64,000 nucleotides of DNA from Micropruina glycogenica (GCF_039524395.1 NZ_BAAAGO010000016.1), one strand, 5' to 3'. Shown: positions 33,061 to 42,876, numbered from the stretch's first letter. Notes: generated by a model not told the origin, from the letters alone. Numbers and translations are program-made.

Positions 33061-34875
33061 GTGTCCAACCCGACTGCGATCCCCACTGCCCCGAAGTCGC
33101 TGGGCAGACTGCGAAGTCTGGTGGCCTTCAGCAGCCGTTTGGTGTGGCGCTCGGCGCGGGTCTCGTTCGTCGTCTTGAGTTGCCTGCAGTTGCTGAACGC
33201 AGGGATCCTGGCGGGCCAGGTGCTCACTGTCCAGTGGCTTTTGAACGCCTTGCTCGAGCTGGGCTCGACTGGCATCGGAGCAGCGATAGCTCCGATCACC
33301 ATAATGGCACTCCTCACTGCCGCAGCCGCAGTGGCGTCCTCCGTCCAGACATCTCTCACTCGCTATGTGGGCGAGCAGGTGGGCCGAACCATGTGGCATT
33401 CGATCCTCGACGTCTCTACCGGAGTCGGCCTGTGGAATTACGAGGATCCGGGGTTCTTCGACCGACTTGAACGCGTGCGGGTCAGTGGTCTGACCCGGCC
33501 GTTTCAGGTCACCAGCGGCGTCATCGCCGCCCTTGGCTCAGCCCTGTCCTGCATCGGCCTCGGACTGACACTCGTGACTTTCAATCCACTGTTGCTGCCG
33601 TTGCTGGCGTTTGGCGGACTTCCGTTGCTGCTGACCAGTAGGCAGGAGAGCCGGCTGGAGTTTCGCTTCAACGTGACGCAGACCCAGCCCAGCAGACTCC
33701 GCGCCTACCTGGCCATCTTGATGACTGGACGCGATGAGGCCAAGGAGGTCCGCGCGTTCGACATGGTCGGCAATCTTCGCCGACGCTTCGACGCGGTTTA
33801 CTCGCGGTACCTGGACGACTTGCGCGGCCACCTCAAGCGTCGCACGGCGCTCAGCGTGATCGGACAGTCAGGCGCGGCGATTGTGCTTGGACTCACCCTG
33901 CTGGCGCTCGCCTGGATGGTCACCGGAGGTGGCCTCACGATTGCAACCGCCGGTGCGGCGCTCGTGGCGGTGCGGATGCTGGCCAGCCAGATCCAGGGGC
34001 TGACAGGCGGTGTGCAAGCAGTTTTCGAATCCGGGTTGTTCATCGACGACCTGCAGGATTTCCTCGCGCTCGCTCCCGAGCCGGCCACAGCGGCTGCCGT
34101 CCGCCCGTTCGAGCAGATCGAGTCGAGGCAGGTCAGCTTCAGTTATCCAGGACGGCGGACGCCTGCCGTCGACGGGGTGTCGATCAGGATCAGACGCGGC
34201 GAAGTGGTCGCGCTGGTCGGCGAGAACGGGTCCGGCAAGAGCACTCTGGCCAAGCTGATCGCCGGCCTGTACCCGCCCGATCAAGGCGCCGTGTGGTGGG
34301 ACGACAGCCCGTTGAGCGAGCTACCGGAGGGCACGGCGCGAGCCAGCACCGCGGTGATCTTTCAGGACTTCGTGCACTACGCGATGGACGTGCGCACCAA
34401 CATCGCTCTCGGCCAGCCCGAGCAACCGGTGAACGACGATGGCATCCGGCGAGCGGCAGCAGCGTCCGGCGTCGCCGACTTCGTCGACGAATTGCCACAG
34501 GGCTACGAAACCATGCTGACTCGAATGTTCGACGGCGGACACGACCTCTCGGGTGGGCAGTGGCAGCGCCTGGCGATCGCCCGTGCCTTCTACCGCGACG
34601 CGCCGCTGGTGATTCTCGACGAACCGTCCGCCGCTTTGGATCCGCGCGCCGAGTACGATCTGTTCTCTTCGCTGCGCAGCACAATCGAGGGGCGCTCCGC
34701 ACTGGTGATCTCCCATCGGTTCTCCACAGTGCGCAACGCTGACCGAATCTACGTGCTCGACAGCGGACGGGTCGCCGAGTCCGGTACGCACGACGAGCTC
34801 ATGGCGACCGACGGCATCTACGCCGAACTATTCCGGCTGCAGGCCACCGCGTACCTTCCGGACGAAAGCCGCTGA
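33061..34875 (+). CDS. Lasso peptide ABC exporter D (fused permease-ATPase)
   Basis: A 604-residue half-transporter. The N-terminal membrane domain (about 25-325) has roughly six helices. The ATPase follows with QVSFSYPGRRTPAVDGVSI, Walker A LVGENGSGKSTLAK, signature LSGGQWQRLAIARAF, Walker B PLVILDEPSAALDP and ISHRFSTVRNADRI. Position opposite the precursor makes it the exporter and immunity protein of the lasso peptide. GTG 33061 lacks an SD; TACCCT six bases upstream suggests leaderless expression. No N-terminal C39 peptidase is present, as expected when leader removal is done by B2. Confidence 0.9.
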   Translation: MSNPTAIPTAPKSLGRLRSLVAFSSRLVWRSARVSFVVLSCLQLLNAGILAGQVLTVQWLLNALLELGSTGIGAAIAPITIMALLTAAAAVASSVQTSLTRYVGEQVGRTMWHSILDVSTGVGLWNYEDPGFFDRLERVRVSGLTRPFQVTSGVIAALGSALSCIGLGLTLVTFNPLLLPLLAFGGLPLLLTSRQESRLEFRFNVTQTQPSRLRAYLAILMTGRDEAKEVRAFDMVGNLRRRFDAVYSRYLDDLRGHLKRRTALSVIGQSGAAIVLGLTLLALAWMVTGGGLTIATAGAALVAVRMLASQIQGLTGGVQAVFESGLFIDDLQDFLALAPEPATAAAVRPFEQIESRQVSFSYPGRRTPAVDGVSIRIRRGEVVALVGENGSGKSTLAKLIAGLYPPDQGAVWWDDSPLSELPEGTARASTAVIFQDFVHYAMDVRTNIALGQPEQPVNDDGIRRAAAASGVADFVDELPQGYETMLTRMFDGGHDLSGGQWQRLAIARAFYRDAPLVILDEPSAALDPRAEYDLFSSLRSTIEGRSALVISHRFSTVRNADRIYVLDSGRVAESGTHDELMATDGIYAELFRLQATAYLPDESR

Positions 34876-34955
34876 GGCAACCGCCGGTCTGTGATTGGGC
34901 GCCCCCCACGGGGCCGTTACGATAGAGCCGGCCGGAACTCAAGACGGGAGACCAC

Positions 34956-36017
34956 GTGGACCCGAAGGCGCGGGCGATCGCGTTCTACCTCCCTCAGTAT
35001 TTTCCCATTCCCGAGAACGACGAGTGGTGGGGTCCCGGATTCACCGAGTGGACCAATGCAGCGCGCGCCCGGCGGCTGTTTCCGGGTCATCGACAACCCA
35101 ACCTGCCCTCGGAACTGGGCTTCTACGACCTTCGCGTCCCCGAGACCCGTCAGGCGCAGAGCGACCTCGCCAGAGAGTTCGGGGTCGCGGCGTTCGCCTA
35201 TTGGCACTATTGGTTCGGTCACGGCACCCGGATCTTGGAGCGGCCCTTCATGGAGGTGCTGGCGGCCGGCTCGCCGGAAATCTCGTTCTGCCTGGCCTGG
35301 GCCAATCAGACCTGGAGCGGCATCTGGCACGGCGCTCGCGACCGCATTCTGCGTGAGCAGTTGTACCCAGGACCCGAGGACGACCGTCGTCACTTCGACA
35401 CGGTGCTGGCCGCCTTCCGCGACGAGCGCTACCTGCGAGTGAACGACCGTCCCGTGTTCTATGTCTTTCGCCCAGAAGACCTTCCCAACACCGCGGAGTT
35501 CGTCGACCGGTGGCAGCGCATGGCGCGGGAGGCGGGCCTGCCTGGACTGTATCTGGTGGGTGAGATGAGCGACATGCATGGCAACGTGCGCTACGCAGAC
35601 GGCGACGCGGACGGGTTCGATGCCAGCGTGTACATGCGTCTTCCTGCGGTGCGATCCAAGGCCGGCATGCTCCGAATGCGTGCCATTCGCAAGGTTCTCG
35701 GCGGTCCGGAGATCTTCGACTACAACGACCACGTCGCCGGCGATTCCATCACCGGCCCCCACATCCAGCCGTGTGTGTACCCCAATTGGGACAACACCCC
35801 GCGCTCCGGACGTGGAGGTGTGGTGCTGCGGGATGCAACCCCGGCGAAGTTCCGCCGCAACGTCGAAGAGGCGATCGCGACCATCGCCGACCGTCCGTTC
35901 GCCGAGCGGCTGTTGTGGATCAAGTCCTGGAACGAGTGGGCCGAGGGGAACCATCTGGAACCCGACCTGATCAACGGACGAGCGTGGCTCCAGGCTTTGA
36001 GGGACGGATTGCAGTAG
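34956..36017 (+). CDS. WbsX-type (GH99-like) protein
   Basis: A 353-residue protein of the WbsX/GH99-like group. AIAFYLPQYFPIPENDEWWGPGFTEWTNAARA is the hallmark start, followed by FAYWHYWFGHG, FCLAWANQTWSG and a final WIKSWNEWAEGNHLEPD. Members occur in O-antigen and capsule loci and have a glycoside-hydrolase-like barrel; their biochemical role is poorly established. GTG 34956 follows GGGAGA. The stop overlaps the next GT gene by one base. Confidence 0.88.
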   Translation: MDPKARAIAFYLPQYFPIPENDEWWGPGFTEWTNAARARRLFPGHRQPNLPSELGFYDLRVPETRQAQSDLAREFGVAAFAYWHYWFGHGTRILERPFMEVLAAGSPEISFCLAWANQTWSGIWHGARDRILREQLYPGPEDDRRHFDTVLAAFRDERYLRVNDRPVFYVFRPEDLPNTAEFVDRWQRMAREAGLPGLYLVGEMSDMHGNVRYADGDADGFDASVYMRLPAVRSKAGMLRMRAIRKVLGGPEIFDYNDHVAGDSITGPHIQPCVYPNWDNTPRSGRGGVVLRDATPAKFRRNVEEAIATIADRPFAERLLWIKSWNEWAEGNHLEPDLINGRAWLQALRDGLQ

Positions 36018-37063
36018 TGAGCGACCCAATGCGCATTGCCATGATTTCCTACTACCTGCCCAGCGGCAGCAAGATCGGCGTGGGGTATCAGGTCCACGAG
36101 CTCGCCAACGAGTTCGTCCGCCGCGGTCACCACGTCGACGTGTTCAGTGAGTGTGGCCCCATGGAGGGGGCGCTGTACGCCCTGCGACGACTGCATTTGT
36201 CCGGCCCTCTTCGCACCTTCCGGTTCGCCACCAACTTGCGAAGGGTGGATTTCGGCTCCTACGACGTGCTGCACGCGCACGGAGACGACTACTGGCTGTG
36301 GCGTCGCCGTGTCCCTCGGCACGTCCGCACCTTGCACGGCTCGTGCTTCGAGGAGGCACTGCGGATCAAGGGTGTCAAAGAGAAGGCGCGAATGATCCTG
36401 CTCGGCTTCTCCGAGGTGCTGGCGAGCCTTGTGGCCGATGTGACCGTGGCCGTTTCACCGGCCACCCTGCGGTGGACGCCCTGGGTCACGCACGTCATTC
36501 CCAATGGAGTCGACACCAGTCGGTTTCATCCATCTGTTGGCAGGCGGAACGAGCATCCGACGGTGCTCTTCGTCGGCACCTGGGGTGGCCGGAAGCGGGG
36601 ATCCGACCTGGCACGCTTGTTCAGCGAGCAGGTGCGCCCTGCCGTTCCCGACGCAGAACTGCTCATGGTCACGCAGGACGCCCCGAGCGACCTGGGCGAC
36701 GGCGTCACCGTACTCGGTCGGCTCAGCGACGAAGAGCTCGCCGATGCCTACGCACGCGCCTGGGTGTTCTGCCTGCCTTCCACCTACGAAGGGTTCGGCA
36801 TCCCGTACGCGGAGGCGATGGCGTCGGGTGTCCCCGTGCTTGCCACCCCCAACATCGGCGCCCGCTACGTCACCGATGAGGGCCGTTACGGGGTGTTGGC
36901 AGATCTGGAGCAGTTGGGGTCAGAACTGTGTGCGTTGCTGCCGGATCCAGCCCGACTCGACGACCTGGGCAAGGCCAGCCTGGAACGGTCGCGCGAGTTC
37001 TCGCTGAGCAGCGTCGCCGACCGTTACGAGGAGCTTTACCGGGCCGAACGCGGGCAGCGTTGA
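36017..37063 (+). CDS. GT4-family glycosyltransferase
   Basis: A 348-residue GT-B enzyme with AMISYYLPSGSKIGVGYQVHELANEFVRRGHHVDVF, VIPNGVDTSRFHP, LFVGTWGGRKRGSDLARLF and the donor block LPSTYEGFGIPYAEAMASGVPVLATPNIGARYV. GTG 36017 overlaps the WbsX stop TAG; ATG 36029 is the alternative. It continues with a TTGA overlap into the GH1 gene, so WbsX, GT and GH1 form one transcription unit downstream of the lasso exporter. Confidence 0.88.
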   Translation: MSDPMRIAMISYYLPSGSKIGVGYQVHELANEFVRRGHHVDVFSECGPMEGALYALRRLHLSGPLRTFRFATNLRRVDFGSYDVLHAHGDDYWLWRRRVPRHVRTLHGSCFEEALRIKGVKEKARMILLGFSEVLASLVADVTVAVSPATLRWTPWVTHVIPNGVDTSRFHPSVGRRNEHPTVLFVGTWGGRKRGSDLARLFSEQVRPAVPDAELLMVTQDAPSDLGDGVTVLGRLSDEELADAYARAWVFCLPSTYEGFGIPYAEAMASGVPVLATPNIGARYVTDEGRYGVLADLEQLGSELCALLPDPARLDDLGKASLERSREFSLSSVADRYEELYRAERGQR

Positions 37064-38394
37064 ACAGCCTTCGAGATGATCACGCTGAGCGTGCCAGATC
37101 GCAGGTGGGAGGTCGGCACGCATTCACGCTGGACCGCTGCGAGCTGGGCGTCGCGACGGCCGCCACCCAGATCGAGGGCGGCCATGCTGCGACCAACTGG
37201 CACCGGTGGTCTGAACAACCTGGCCGAATCAAGGATGGCTCCGGCCCCTGGCGCGCAAACGACCACTGGAACCGGGTCGGCCAAGATCAGGCGCTTTTGC
37301 GCGAACTCAACGTGCAGCACTACCGGATGGGCCTGGAATGGGCTCGCGTGGAGCCACGTCCCGGCGAGTTCGACGATGCGGCCATTGAACACTACCGAGA
37401 CGAACTGGGTGGGCTGGTCGACGCAGGGATCAAACCCCTGGTCACCCTGCATCACTTCAACAACCCGGTGTGGTTTGAGGACGCCGGCGGATTTCTCCAC
37501 CGCGAAGCGACTGGGGCTTTGCAGCGCTACACCCAACGCATGGTCGGCGCCTTGGGCGACCTGTGCGACGAGTGGATCACCATCAACGAGCCCAACATCT
37601 ACGCGACCCACGCGTACTACTTCGGCCTCTGGCCGCCCGGAGAACGATCACTGAAGACGCTCACCCACGTGTACACCAATCTGGCGGCGGCACACATCGA
37701 CGCCTACAAGCTGATCCACGAGATGCAGCCCGATGCACGTGTCGGGGTCGCCCAGCACCTGCGCGTTTTTCGCCCAAGGATCGCCTGGCATCCTGGCCAT
37801 TGGGCGTCCGCACAGATGATGGAGTGGCTGTTCCAGCGGGTCATCACCAAGGCGATGTGCAGGGGACGGTTCCTGGCTCCGCTGTCCCAGCCCGCAGGCG
37901 TCCATCCGGGTACGTACTACGATTTTCACGGCATCAACTACTACTCGCGCAGCACCGTCAGTCGACTCGCCGATGGTGTCGGCGCCGATGTGGCGATCAA
38001 CGATCTCGGCTGGGAGATCTACCCGCAGGGGCTGATCGAGGTGGCCACGTGGCTGCACGGAACTCACCCCGGCCCTCTGTACGTCACCGAGAACGGCACC
38101 GCCAACTCCGACGACGGCTTCCGTAGCCGCTTCATCCATGAGCACTTGGCCGAGATCGCGGCGTCCGACCTGCCGATCGAGCGTTACTACCACTGGAGCT
38201 TCATCGACAACTGGGAGTGGCTCGAGGGCGAGTCCGCCCGGTTCGGCCTGATCCGGCTCGACTACGAGACACAGGAGCGAACAATGCGCGAGTCGGGCCG
38301 GTTCTTCGCCGAGATAGCAGCCAACCGCGGAGTGACCGAAGAGATGTATCAGCGTTTTGTTGCCCACCAGATCTACACGCGCAACACTCGTTGA
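37060..38394 (+). CDS. GH1-family glycosidase (beta-glucosidase-like)
   Basis: A 444-residue TIM-barrel enzyme. GVATAATQIEGG starts the domain, DEWITINEPNIYA carries the acid/base Glu, and GPLYVTENGTA carries the nucleophile Glu. YYHWSFIDNWEWLEG is the conserved aglycone region. No signal peptide is visible, so it acts on cytoplasmic substrates. The start is uncertain: TTG 37060 overlaps the previous stop, while GTG 37105 is closer to the domain edge. The N-terminal frame open upstream is inside the GT gene and is not used. Confidence 0.87.
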   Translation: MNSLRDDHAERARSQVGGRHAFTLDRCELGVATAATQIEGGHAATNWHRWSEQPGRIKDGSGPWRANDHWNRVGQDQALLRELNVQHYRMGLEWARVEPRPGEFDDAAIEHYRDELGGLVDAGIKPLVTLHHFNNPVWFEDAGGFLHREATGALQRYTQRMVGALGDLCDEWITINEPNIYATHAYYFGLWPPGERSLKTLTHVYTNLAAAHIDAYKLIHEMQPDARVGVAQHLRVFRPRIAWHPGHWASAQMMEWLFQRVITKAMCRGRFLAPLSQPAGVHPGTYYDFHGINYYSRSTVSRLADGVGADVAINDLGWEIYPQGLIEVATWLHGTHPGPLYVTENGTANSDDGFRSRFIHEHLAEIAASDLPIERYYHWSFIDNWEWLEGESARFGLIRLDYETQERTMRESGRFFAEIAANRGVTEEMYQRFVAHQIYTRNTR

Positions 38395-38452
38395 GCCGAG
38401 GCTCATGGCCGCATGAGCCTGCGAATGCCAGGTGTTGCAGGGCCCCGGGGAG

Positions 38453-39732
38453 CTACCGGGTATTCAGGCCGCCCACCAGAATCGCAGCACCGACCACCGT
38501 GACGATCAGGGCGGCTCCGAACAGGTATGTCCGAGGCAGGCTTGCCACCAAGACGGGCGCCTTACGGAATGGGTCTTCGACCCAACGCTTGCTTGCTAAC
38601 GCGATCCCCAGCGCCAAAGCGACCAGGAGCAGCCTGGTGAGCGCAGGAATGTCAGAGCCCAGGATCACGACAGCGAATACGTAGATCGGCAGGTGCCACA
38701 GGTACAGCGAGTATGAGGCGTCACCCACGGCCTGGACGGCCCGGTTGCGCCAGAGCAGACCGGGACTCATGGGGTCCCCGTCGCTATCCGCCAGGATCAC
38801 CATGGCGCTGCCCACGATCGCCATCGGTGTGTTGAGGAGCGGGAGGTCTGGCCCCACCGCAGCGATCAACACTAGGAGATTCCCACCCAGGCTCGGATCA
38901 CGCGGGCACGTGGGCCTGCGACAAAGCGTTTGTGCACCCCCCTCACCACCAACACCGCCGTCAGGCCGCCAGCGGCTAGCTCCCACAACCTGGCTTGCGT
39001 GCCGTAGTAGGAGTAATCCAGCCAACCGAGGGACGGCACCCACCCTCTGATAGCCAAACTGCCGTACGCCTGCAGCCCGAATGAGATCACGATCAGGCCA
39101 CCCACCAGCAGGGCAAGCCACCGAAGCGGTTCTCCCCTCCGACGAGCCAGAATGAACCCGGTCGCGATGAGGATTGGCCAGATGAGGTAGAACTGCTCCT
39201 CGACGGACAGTGACCAGAAGTGCTGAATGGGCGGGCTGACCGCTGCCCCATGGCTGATGTCCCACTGGATTGCCCAATTCTCAACGTATAGTGACGCCGC
39301 GACTGCATGTCGCGCTGATGCCCGCGCCGCCTCGCCCGGGGTGAGGACTGCTGCCAAGGCAAGACACGCCAGCAGCACCACCGTTGCCGCCGGTAGGAGG
39401 CGCCTGATGCGCCTTCCCCAAAACTGCGCGAACTCCCGCTTGCTCAGCGGTGGTCTTCCGATGAGGTGCAGTGTGATCAGGTATCCAGACACAACAAAGA
39501 AGACGTCGACACCCAGGTGGCCGCCCTCAAAGTGCGGCGTCCAGAAGTGGTGCACCACGACCAGAATGACCGCCATAGCCCGCAGCCCCTGAATGTCAGC
39601 CCGCACTCCGCCCGCCAGGCGTGGCCACAGGACCGGCGGCGATACAGCCGACTGGATCGCGTTCGTCTGGGCGCTGTGAGGGCCAGGGTCGCCCAACGCG
39701 CCCTCGTCCCCCGACCGAGTCCGATCACTCAT
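38453..39732 (-). pseudogene. OafA/YrhL-like acyltransferase-3, frameshifted
   Basis: Membrane O-acyltransferase split over two frames. The first part (39732 to about 38880) has IQGLRAMAVILVVVHHFW, HLGVDVFFVVSGYLIT, FWGRRIRRLLPAATVVLL and FWSLSVEEQFYLIWP, then hits TAG at 38872. The remainder continues in another frame (NLLVLIAAVGPDLPLLNTP to the stop at 38453) with the last helices, including YSLYLWHLPIYVF. The shift lies around the GGGTGGG at about 38880-38890. Repaired, it would be about 425 residues without a C-terminal SGNH domain. It may be a genuine pseudogene or a consensus error. Confidence 0.8.
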
Positions 39733-39855
39733 CGCCAGCAGTGTGACAGACCGGGCGCTGGCCCGGAAACGCCGTCCGTACGCAACAGCGCCCGGAGCCG
39801 CCCCAAAGTAACTCTGGGACGCCTCCGGGCGCACTGTCAGCGACGGCCGGTGGGC

Positions 39856-41370
39856 TCAGACGGCCTTCAGGCCGTTGCTGGGCTGAGCCCAGGACGGGAA
39901 CCAGATCGGACCGATCGAGCGCGAAGTCCGCGTCAGACTTGCGTAGCCCGCCTTGGAACCGGTCACTCTGACCGAGATGTAGTTGCCCTGATCTGCCCAG
40001 GACAAGTCGTACGTCGAGGCGGTCTCACCGGCAATCGGTGAGCCGTTGCGCAACCACTGGTAGGTGAAGCTCACCGGCGCCGGCTGCCAGTTGCCCACGT
40101 CCACGCCAATCCTGAGAATGCTGTTGCCCAATGCTTTGAGCTGAGGGGTGCTGCCCGTCAACGTGCCCAGAGTGGGGGTGGTAGTAGGCGTCGCAGTAGC
40201 GGTCGGACTTGCCGTGGGTGAAGTCCGGGTCGGGGTCGGCGAGACCGACGGGGTTGGGGTCGCAGTCGGTGACATCGTCATGGACGGCGAGGGAGTCGCT
40301 GACGCCGTCGGCGACATCGTCATAGACGTCGAAGGAGTCGCTGACGCCGTCGGCGACATCGTCATAGACGTCGAGGCAGTCGCTGACGCCGTCGGCGACA
40401 TCGTCATGGACGGCATCGGGGTCGGGCTGGTGACTGGAGGTTCGACGCCGGTGTACTGCGCGTCGATCTGAGCCTGAGTGACCGGACCCACAGGGATATC
40501 GGTGTAGTTGAAGATGTTGCAGTCGAAGGCCACGTTAATGCACTGTTTGACCAGGTTTGCCGCCGGCCGCGGCTGCCACATCGACATCACATCGCCATGG
40601 AAGCTGTACGGTCCGCCGCTGGCCCAACTGAAACTTGAACCACTGCCGTTGACGCCGTAGAACCAGGCTTCGAACGTGAGCTGCGCGATTTTCACCGGGT
40701 GATCGGACGGGCACGTGTTGCCACTACCGCTCGAGTAGGCCATGTGCGATTTGTGATCGGCTGAATCGAGATACTTGCCGTCCCAGCAGTCGGGGAACTG
40801 CAGCTTCGCGACCAGCGTTTCGTCGGAGTCACAACTGGGGAACTGCGACGACGCCTTACCCTGGCTGCCCGTGTCCACCGTGTTGGCGCAGAAGTACAGC
40901 ACCTCGGACTGAGCGGAGGTGGCGTGCATGTCGCCGGCGATGATCTTCAGCCCGCGGGGCCAGGCCTGATCGACAGGCTCGCCGTCCGGGCCGCCGGCAC
41001 GCTTGTAGTAGGCGCGCAACTGGATGCTGCCGTCGTCCCGGTAAACCTGCTGACCGTCCTTGTACAAGGTCGGGATCCAGTAGGCCGAAAGATCGATCCC
41101 GTCGTAGTAACTGCCACACTGTGACGAGGTGGCGGCGGAGAGCGAACTGGCCGTGGTGTTTTCGTTGACGCCTTTGGCGCCGAAGAATGAGTGCATGTGC
41201 GACATTCCCGCTTGACCCGGGAACACGATCGGATCGTTCTTGGCAATTCCGGTTGGATAACACGTGACCACGAACGAGGGTTCCATCGCCGCCGACGCAG
41301 GCGTCTGGACGACAATCAAACCGGTGGCTACGAGAATCGAAGCTAACAAAAACCTGAGAGCAGTCCTCAT
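39856..41370 (-). CDS. Secreted DUF1996 protein with Ser/Thr/Pro repeat linker
   Basis: A 504-residue exported protein. The signal peptide is about 1-28 (LRFLLASILVATGLIVVQTPASA). The DUF1996 domain spans about 30-290, with NDPIVFPGQAGMSHMHSFFG, YWIPTLYKDGQQV, FPDCWDGKYLDSADHKSHMAY and CPSDHPVKIAQL. A low-complexity linker of fourteen-residue units around SMTMSPTASAT follows. A C-terminal Ig-like region (VSFTYQWLRNGSPIAGETASTYDLS) common in actinobacterial surface proteins ends the protein. ATG 41370 has an excellent SD (AGGAGGTCC). The domain's function is unknown; a cell-surface role is likely. Confidence 0.9.
   Translation of the reverse strand: MRTALRFLLASILVATGLIVVQTPASAAMEPSFVVTCYPTGIAKNDPIVFPGQAGMSHMHSFFGAKGVNENTTASSLSAATSSQCGSYYDGIDLSAYWIPTLYKDGQQVYRDDGSIQLRAYYKRAGGPDGEPVDQAWPRGLKIIAGDMHATSAQSEVLYFCANTVDTGSQGKASSQFPSCDSDETLVAKLQFPDCWDGKYLDSADHKSHMAYSSGSGNTCPSDHPVKIAQLTFEAWFYGVNGSGSSFSWASGGPYSFHGDVMSMWQPRPAANLVKQCINVAFDCNIFNYTDIPVGPVTQAQIDAQYTGVEPPVTSPTPMPSMTMSPTASATASTSMTMSPTASATPSTSMTMSPTASATPSPSMTMSPTATPTPSVSPTPTRTSPTASPTATATPTTTPTLGTLTGSTPQLKALGNSILRIGVDVGNWQPAPVSFTYQWLRNGSPIAGETASTYDLSWADQGNYISVRVTGSKAGYASLTRTSRSIGPIWFPSWAQPSNGLKAV
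40268..40425. repeat. 42-bp in-frame tandem repeats
   Basis: Three full units (40268-40309, 40310-40351, 40352-40393) and a partial fourth encode fourteen residues each of the Thr/Ser/Pro linker of the DUF1996 protein. Units differ at only a few bases, so copy number is probably variable. Being a multiple of three, expansion would only lengthen the linker. Confidence 0.85.
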
Positions 41371-41538
41371 GGGGACCTCCTGAATACAAGGTCGACTGTT
41401 GGCGACGACAGCCGGGAGGTGGCGGCTGAAGGCCTTGGTTCGGACCAGAGTGGGGGGACACTTCCTGAGAAACACTAAGGGTGCTCTTGGGTGAGGTCAA
41501 ATCCGTCCACGTGCTGAGCAGTGCCCGGACTAGCGGTG

Positions 41539-42860
41539 TCAGAGCAGCACGACTCCGGCCAGGTAACTCACTCCCATGGTGCCGAGGCCGACCACCAGTG
41601 AACGGATCAGCATTCGCATACCCGAGAGCCGTCCGATCCGACCGAACACCAACGACGTGAGCGTCAAGGACACGACGACCGCCGCCTTTCTGTCATCGCC
41701 CCTAGGTGCATGTTCGATCTCCACGGCATAACTGAGCCGCTCGACGACGTTGGCCGCTGTGAGCGGGTCGTCCACCTCGGGCACCTTGATCGCGCCGAAC
41801 ACCGTGAGCAGGTCGCGAATCGTGGGCAGGTCGATGGCGATCACGCCGTCGATCGCGGGCTGGCGAGGGGTGAAAGCATCCCACAGCTCAACCATGGTCT
41901 TTCCCGTGGACGGAAAGTCCAGCCACCAGTTGCCGAGAATGAAGTGCAGGCGCTTCTTGTTCATGCCTTCGGGCACAGGCAGGCCGCTGCGGTCCTTGGG
42001 CAGCTTGTAGGCGTCCTCGAACTTCTCCAGGCGAAACCCCGAGGACCCCATGGAGATCAGGCCATAGGTTCCGATGAACCCACCGGAGGGGGCGAAGTTG
42101 GGCGTTGTTCTGTGCAAGCACCAGAAACCGGTGGTCAGCCGAGAACAGGTAGCGCTCGAGTTCGAGCAAGGCCTCGGCGCGCCCAAGAAGAGGCCGCATC
42201 GGCTCCAAGATCCCCTGCGCCTCGCGGACCGCGTCGGCCAGCGGGGGGACGAGTGCTGCGTCCGACAGTCCTTCGGCGCGGTCATTGACGGAAACGACTG
42301 ACTGCAGCGCCGCCTCTAGGTGCGGGTGCGCAGCTCTGATCACCTGGGTGAGCCGATCACTTCCGGACGATGAAGGGACCGAGACAAGAATCGTGCTGAT
42401 TTCGGCGCCGGCGGACGATCCTTCGAACCCGATGGTGGTGAGATCGTCGGCTGCGGCCAGTTGCCGACCCACCCACGGAATGCTTTGCAACCAGCCTGGC
42501 CCGAGCAGCTCTCGGGCCTGGCCGAACTCGTCCTTCGCCTTCTGGAAAGATGCCAGAGCGCTCGCCGCGTCTTGTGCATCCAGACTCTTCAAGGCTGCCG
42601 ACGCGTCGGCTTTGCCCGACTTCGCCAATGCCTGGAACTTCCTGCGCCTGCCGGTAGCCCCAGACGGCCAAAGCGACGAATGCGCACGCCACGACCGCGA
42701 TTGCGATCCACACCCCCCAGCGCTTCACCCTGTCCACCACAGCGACGAACGCAATTGGCAGATCGCGTGGTGGCAACAGCGTCGCTGCAGGCGCCGGGTG
42801 TCGTCCGCGCCGGCCGCCCTCACCGCCTGCCAATGGTGGGTTGGGCACGGGTTGTCGCAC
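41539..42860 (-). pseudogene. DUF4012 membrane protein, multiply frameshifted and 3'-chimeric
   Basis: Three successive frames together read as one DUF4012 protein: a membrane segment (VWIAIAVVACAFVALAVWGY), a helical domain (KSGKADASAALKSLDAQDAAS, LVLAQNNAQLRP), then SGGFIGTYGLISM, LPKDRSGLPVPEGMNKKR and TAANVVERLSYAVEIEHAP. Frame changes fall near 42640 and at the five-G run 42088-42092. After GDDRKAAV the protein turns into two hydrophobic segments ending GLGTMGVSYLAGVVLL. These resemble the end of VIT/CCC1-type transporters rather than DUF4012, suggesting a deletion fused two genes. Confidence 0.72.
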
Positions 42861-42876
42861 GTCCTACCCTGAGCCC

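Noticed and set aside
33061..34875. Peptidase-containing bacteriocin exporter
   Set aside because: No C39 double-glycine peptidase domain is present at the N-terminus; the cluster uses the B2 peptidase instead.
40268..40425. CRISPR array
   Set aside because: The repeats are contiguous 42-bp coding units without unique spacers, and no cas gene is present.
40148..40471. Plus-strand open frame with repeated acidic units
   Set aside because: The periodic protein is only the antisense reading of the 42-bp repeats of the DUF1996 gene, with no SD or homology signal.
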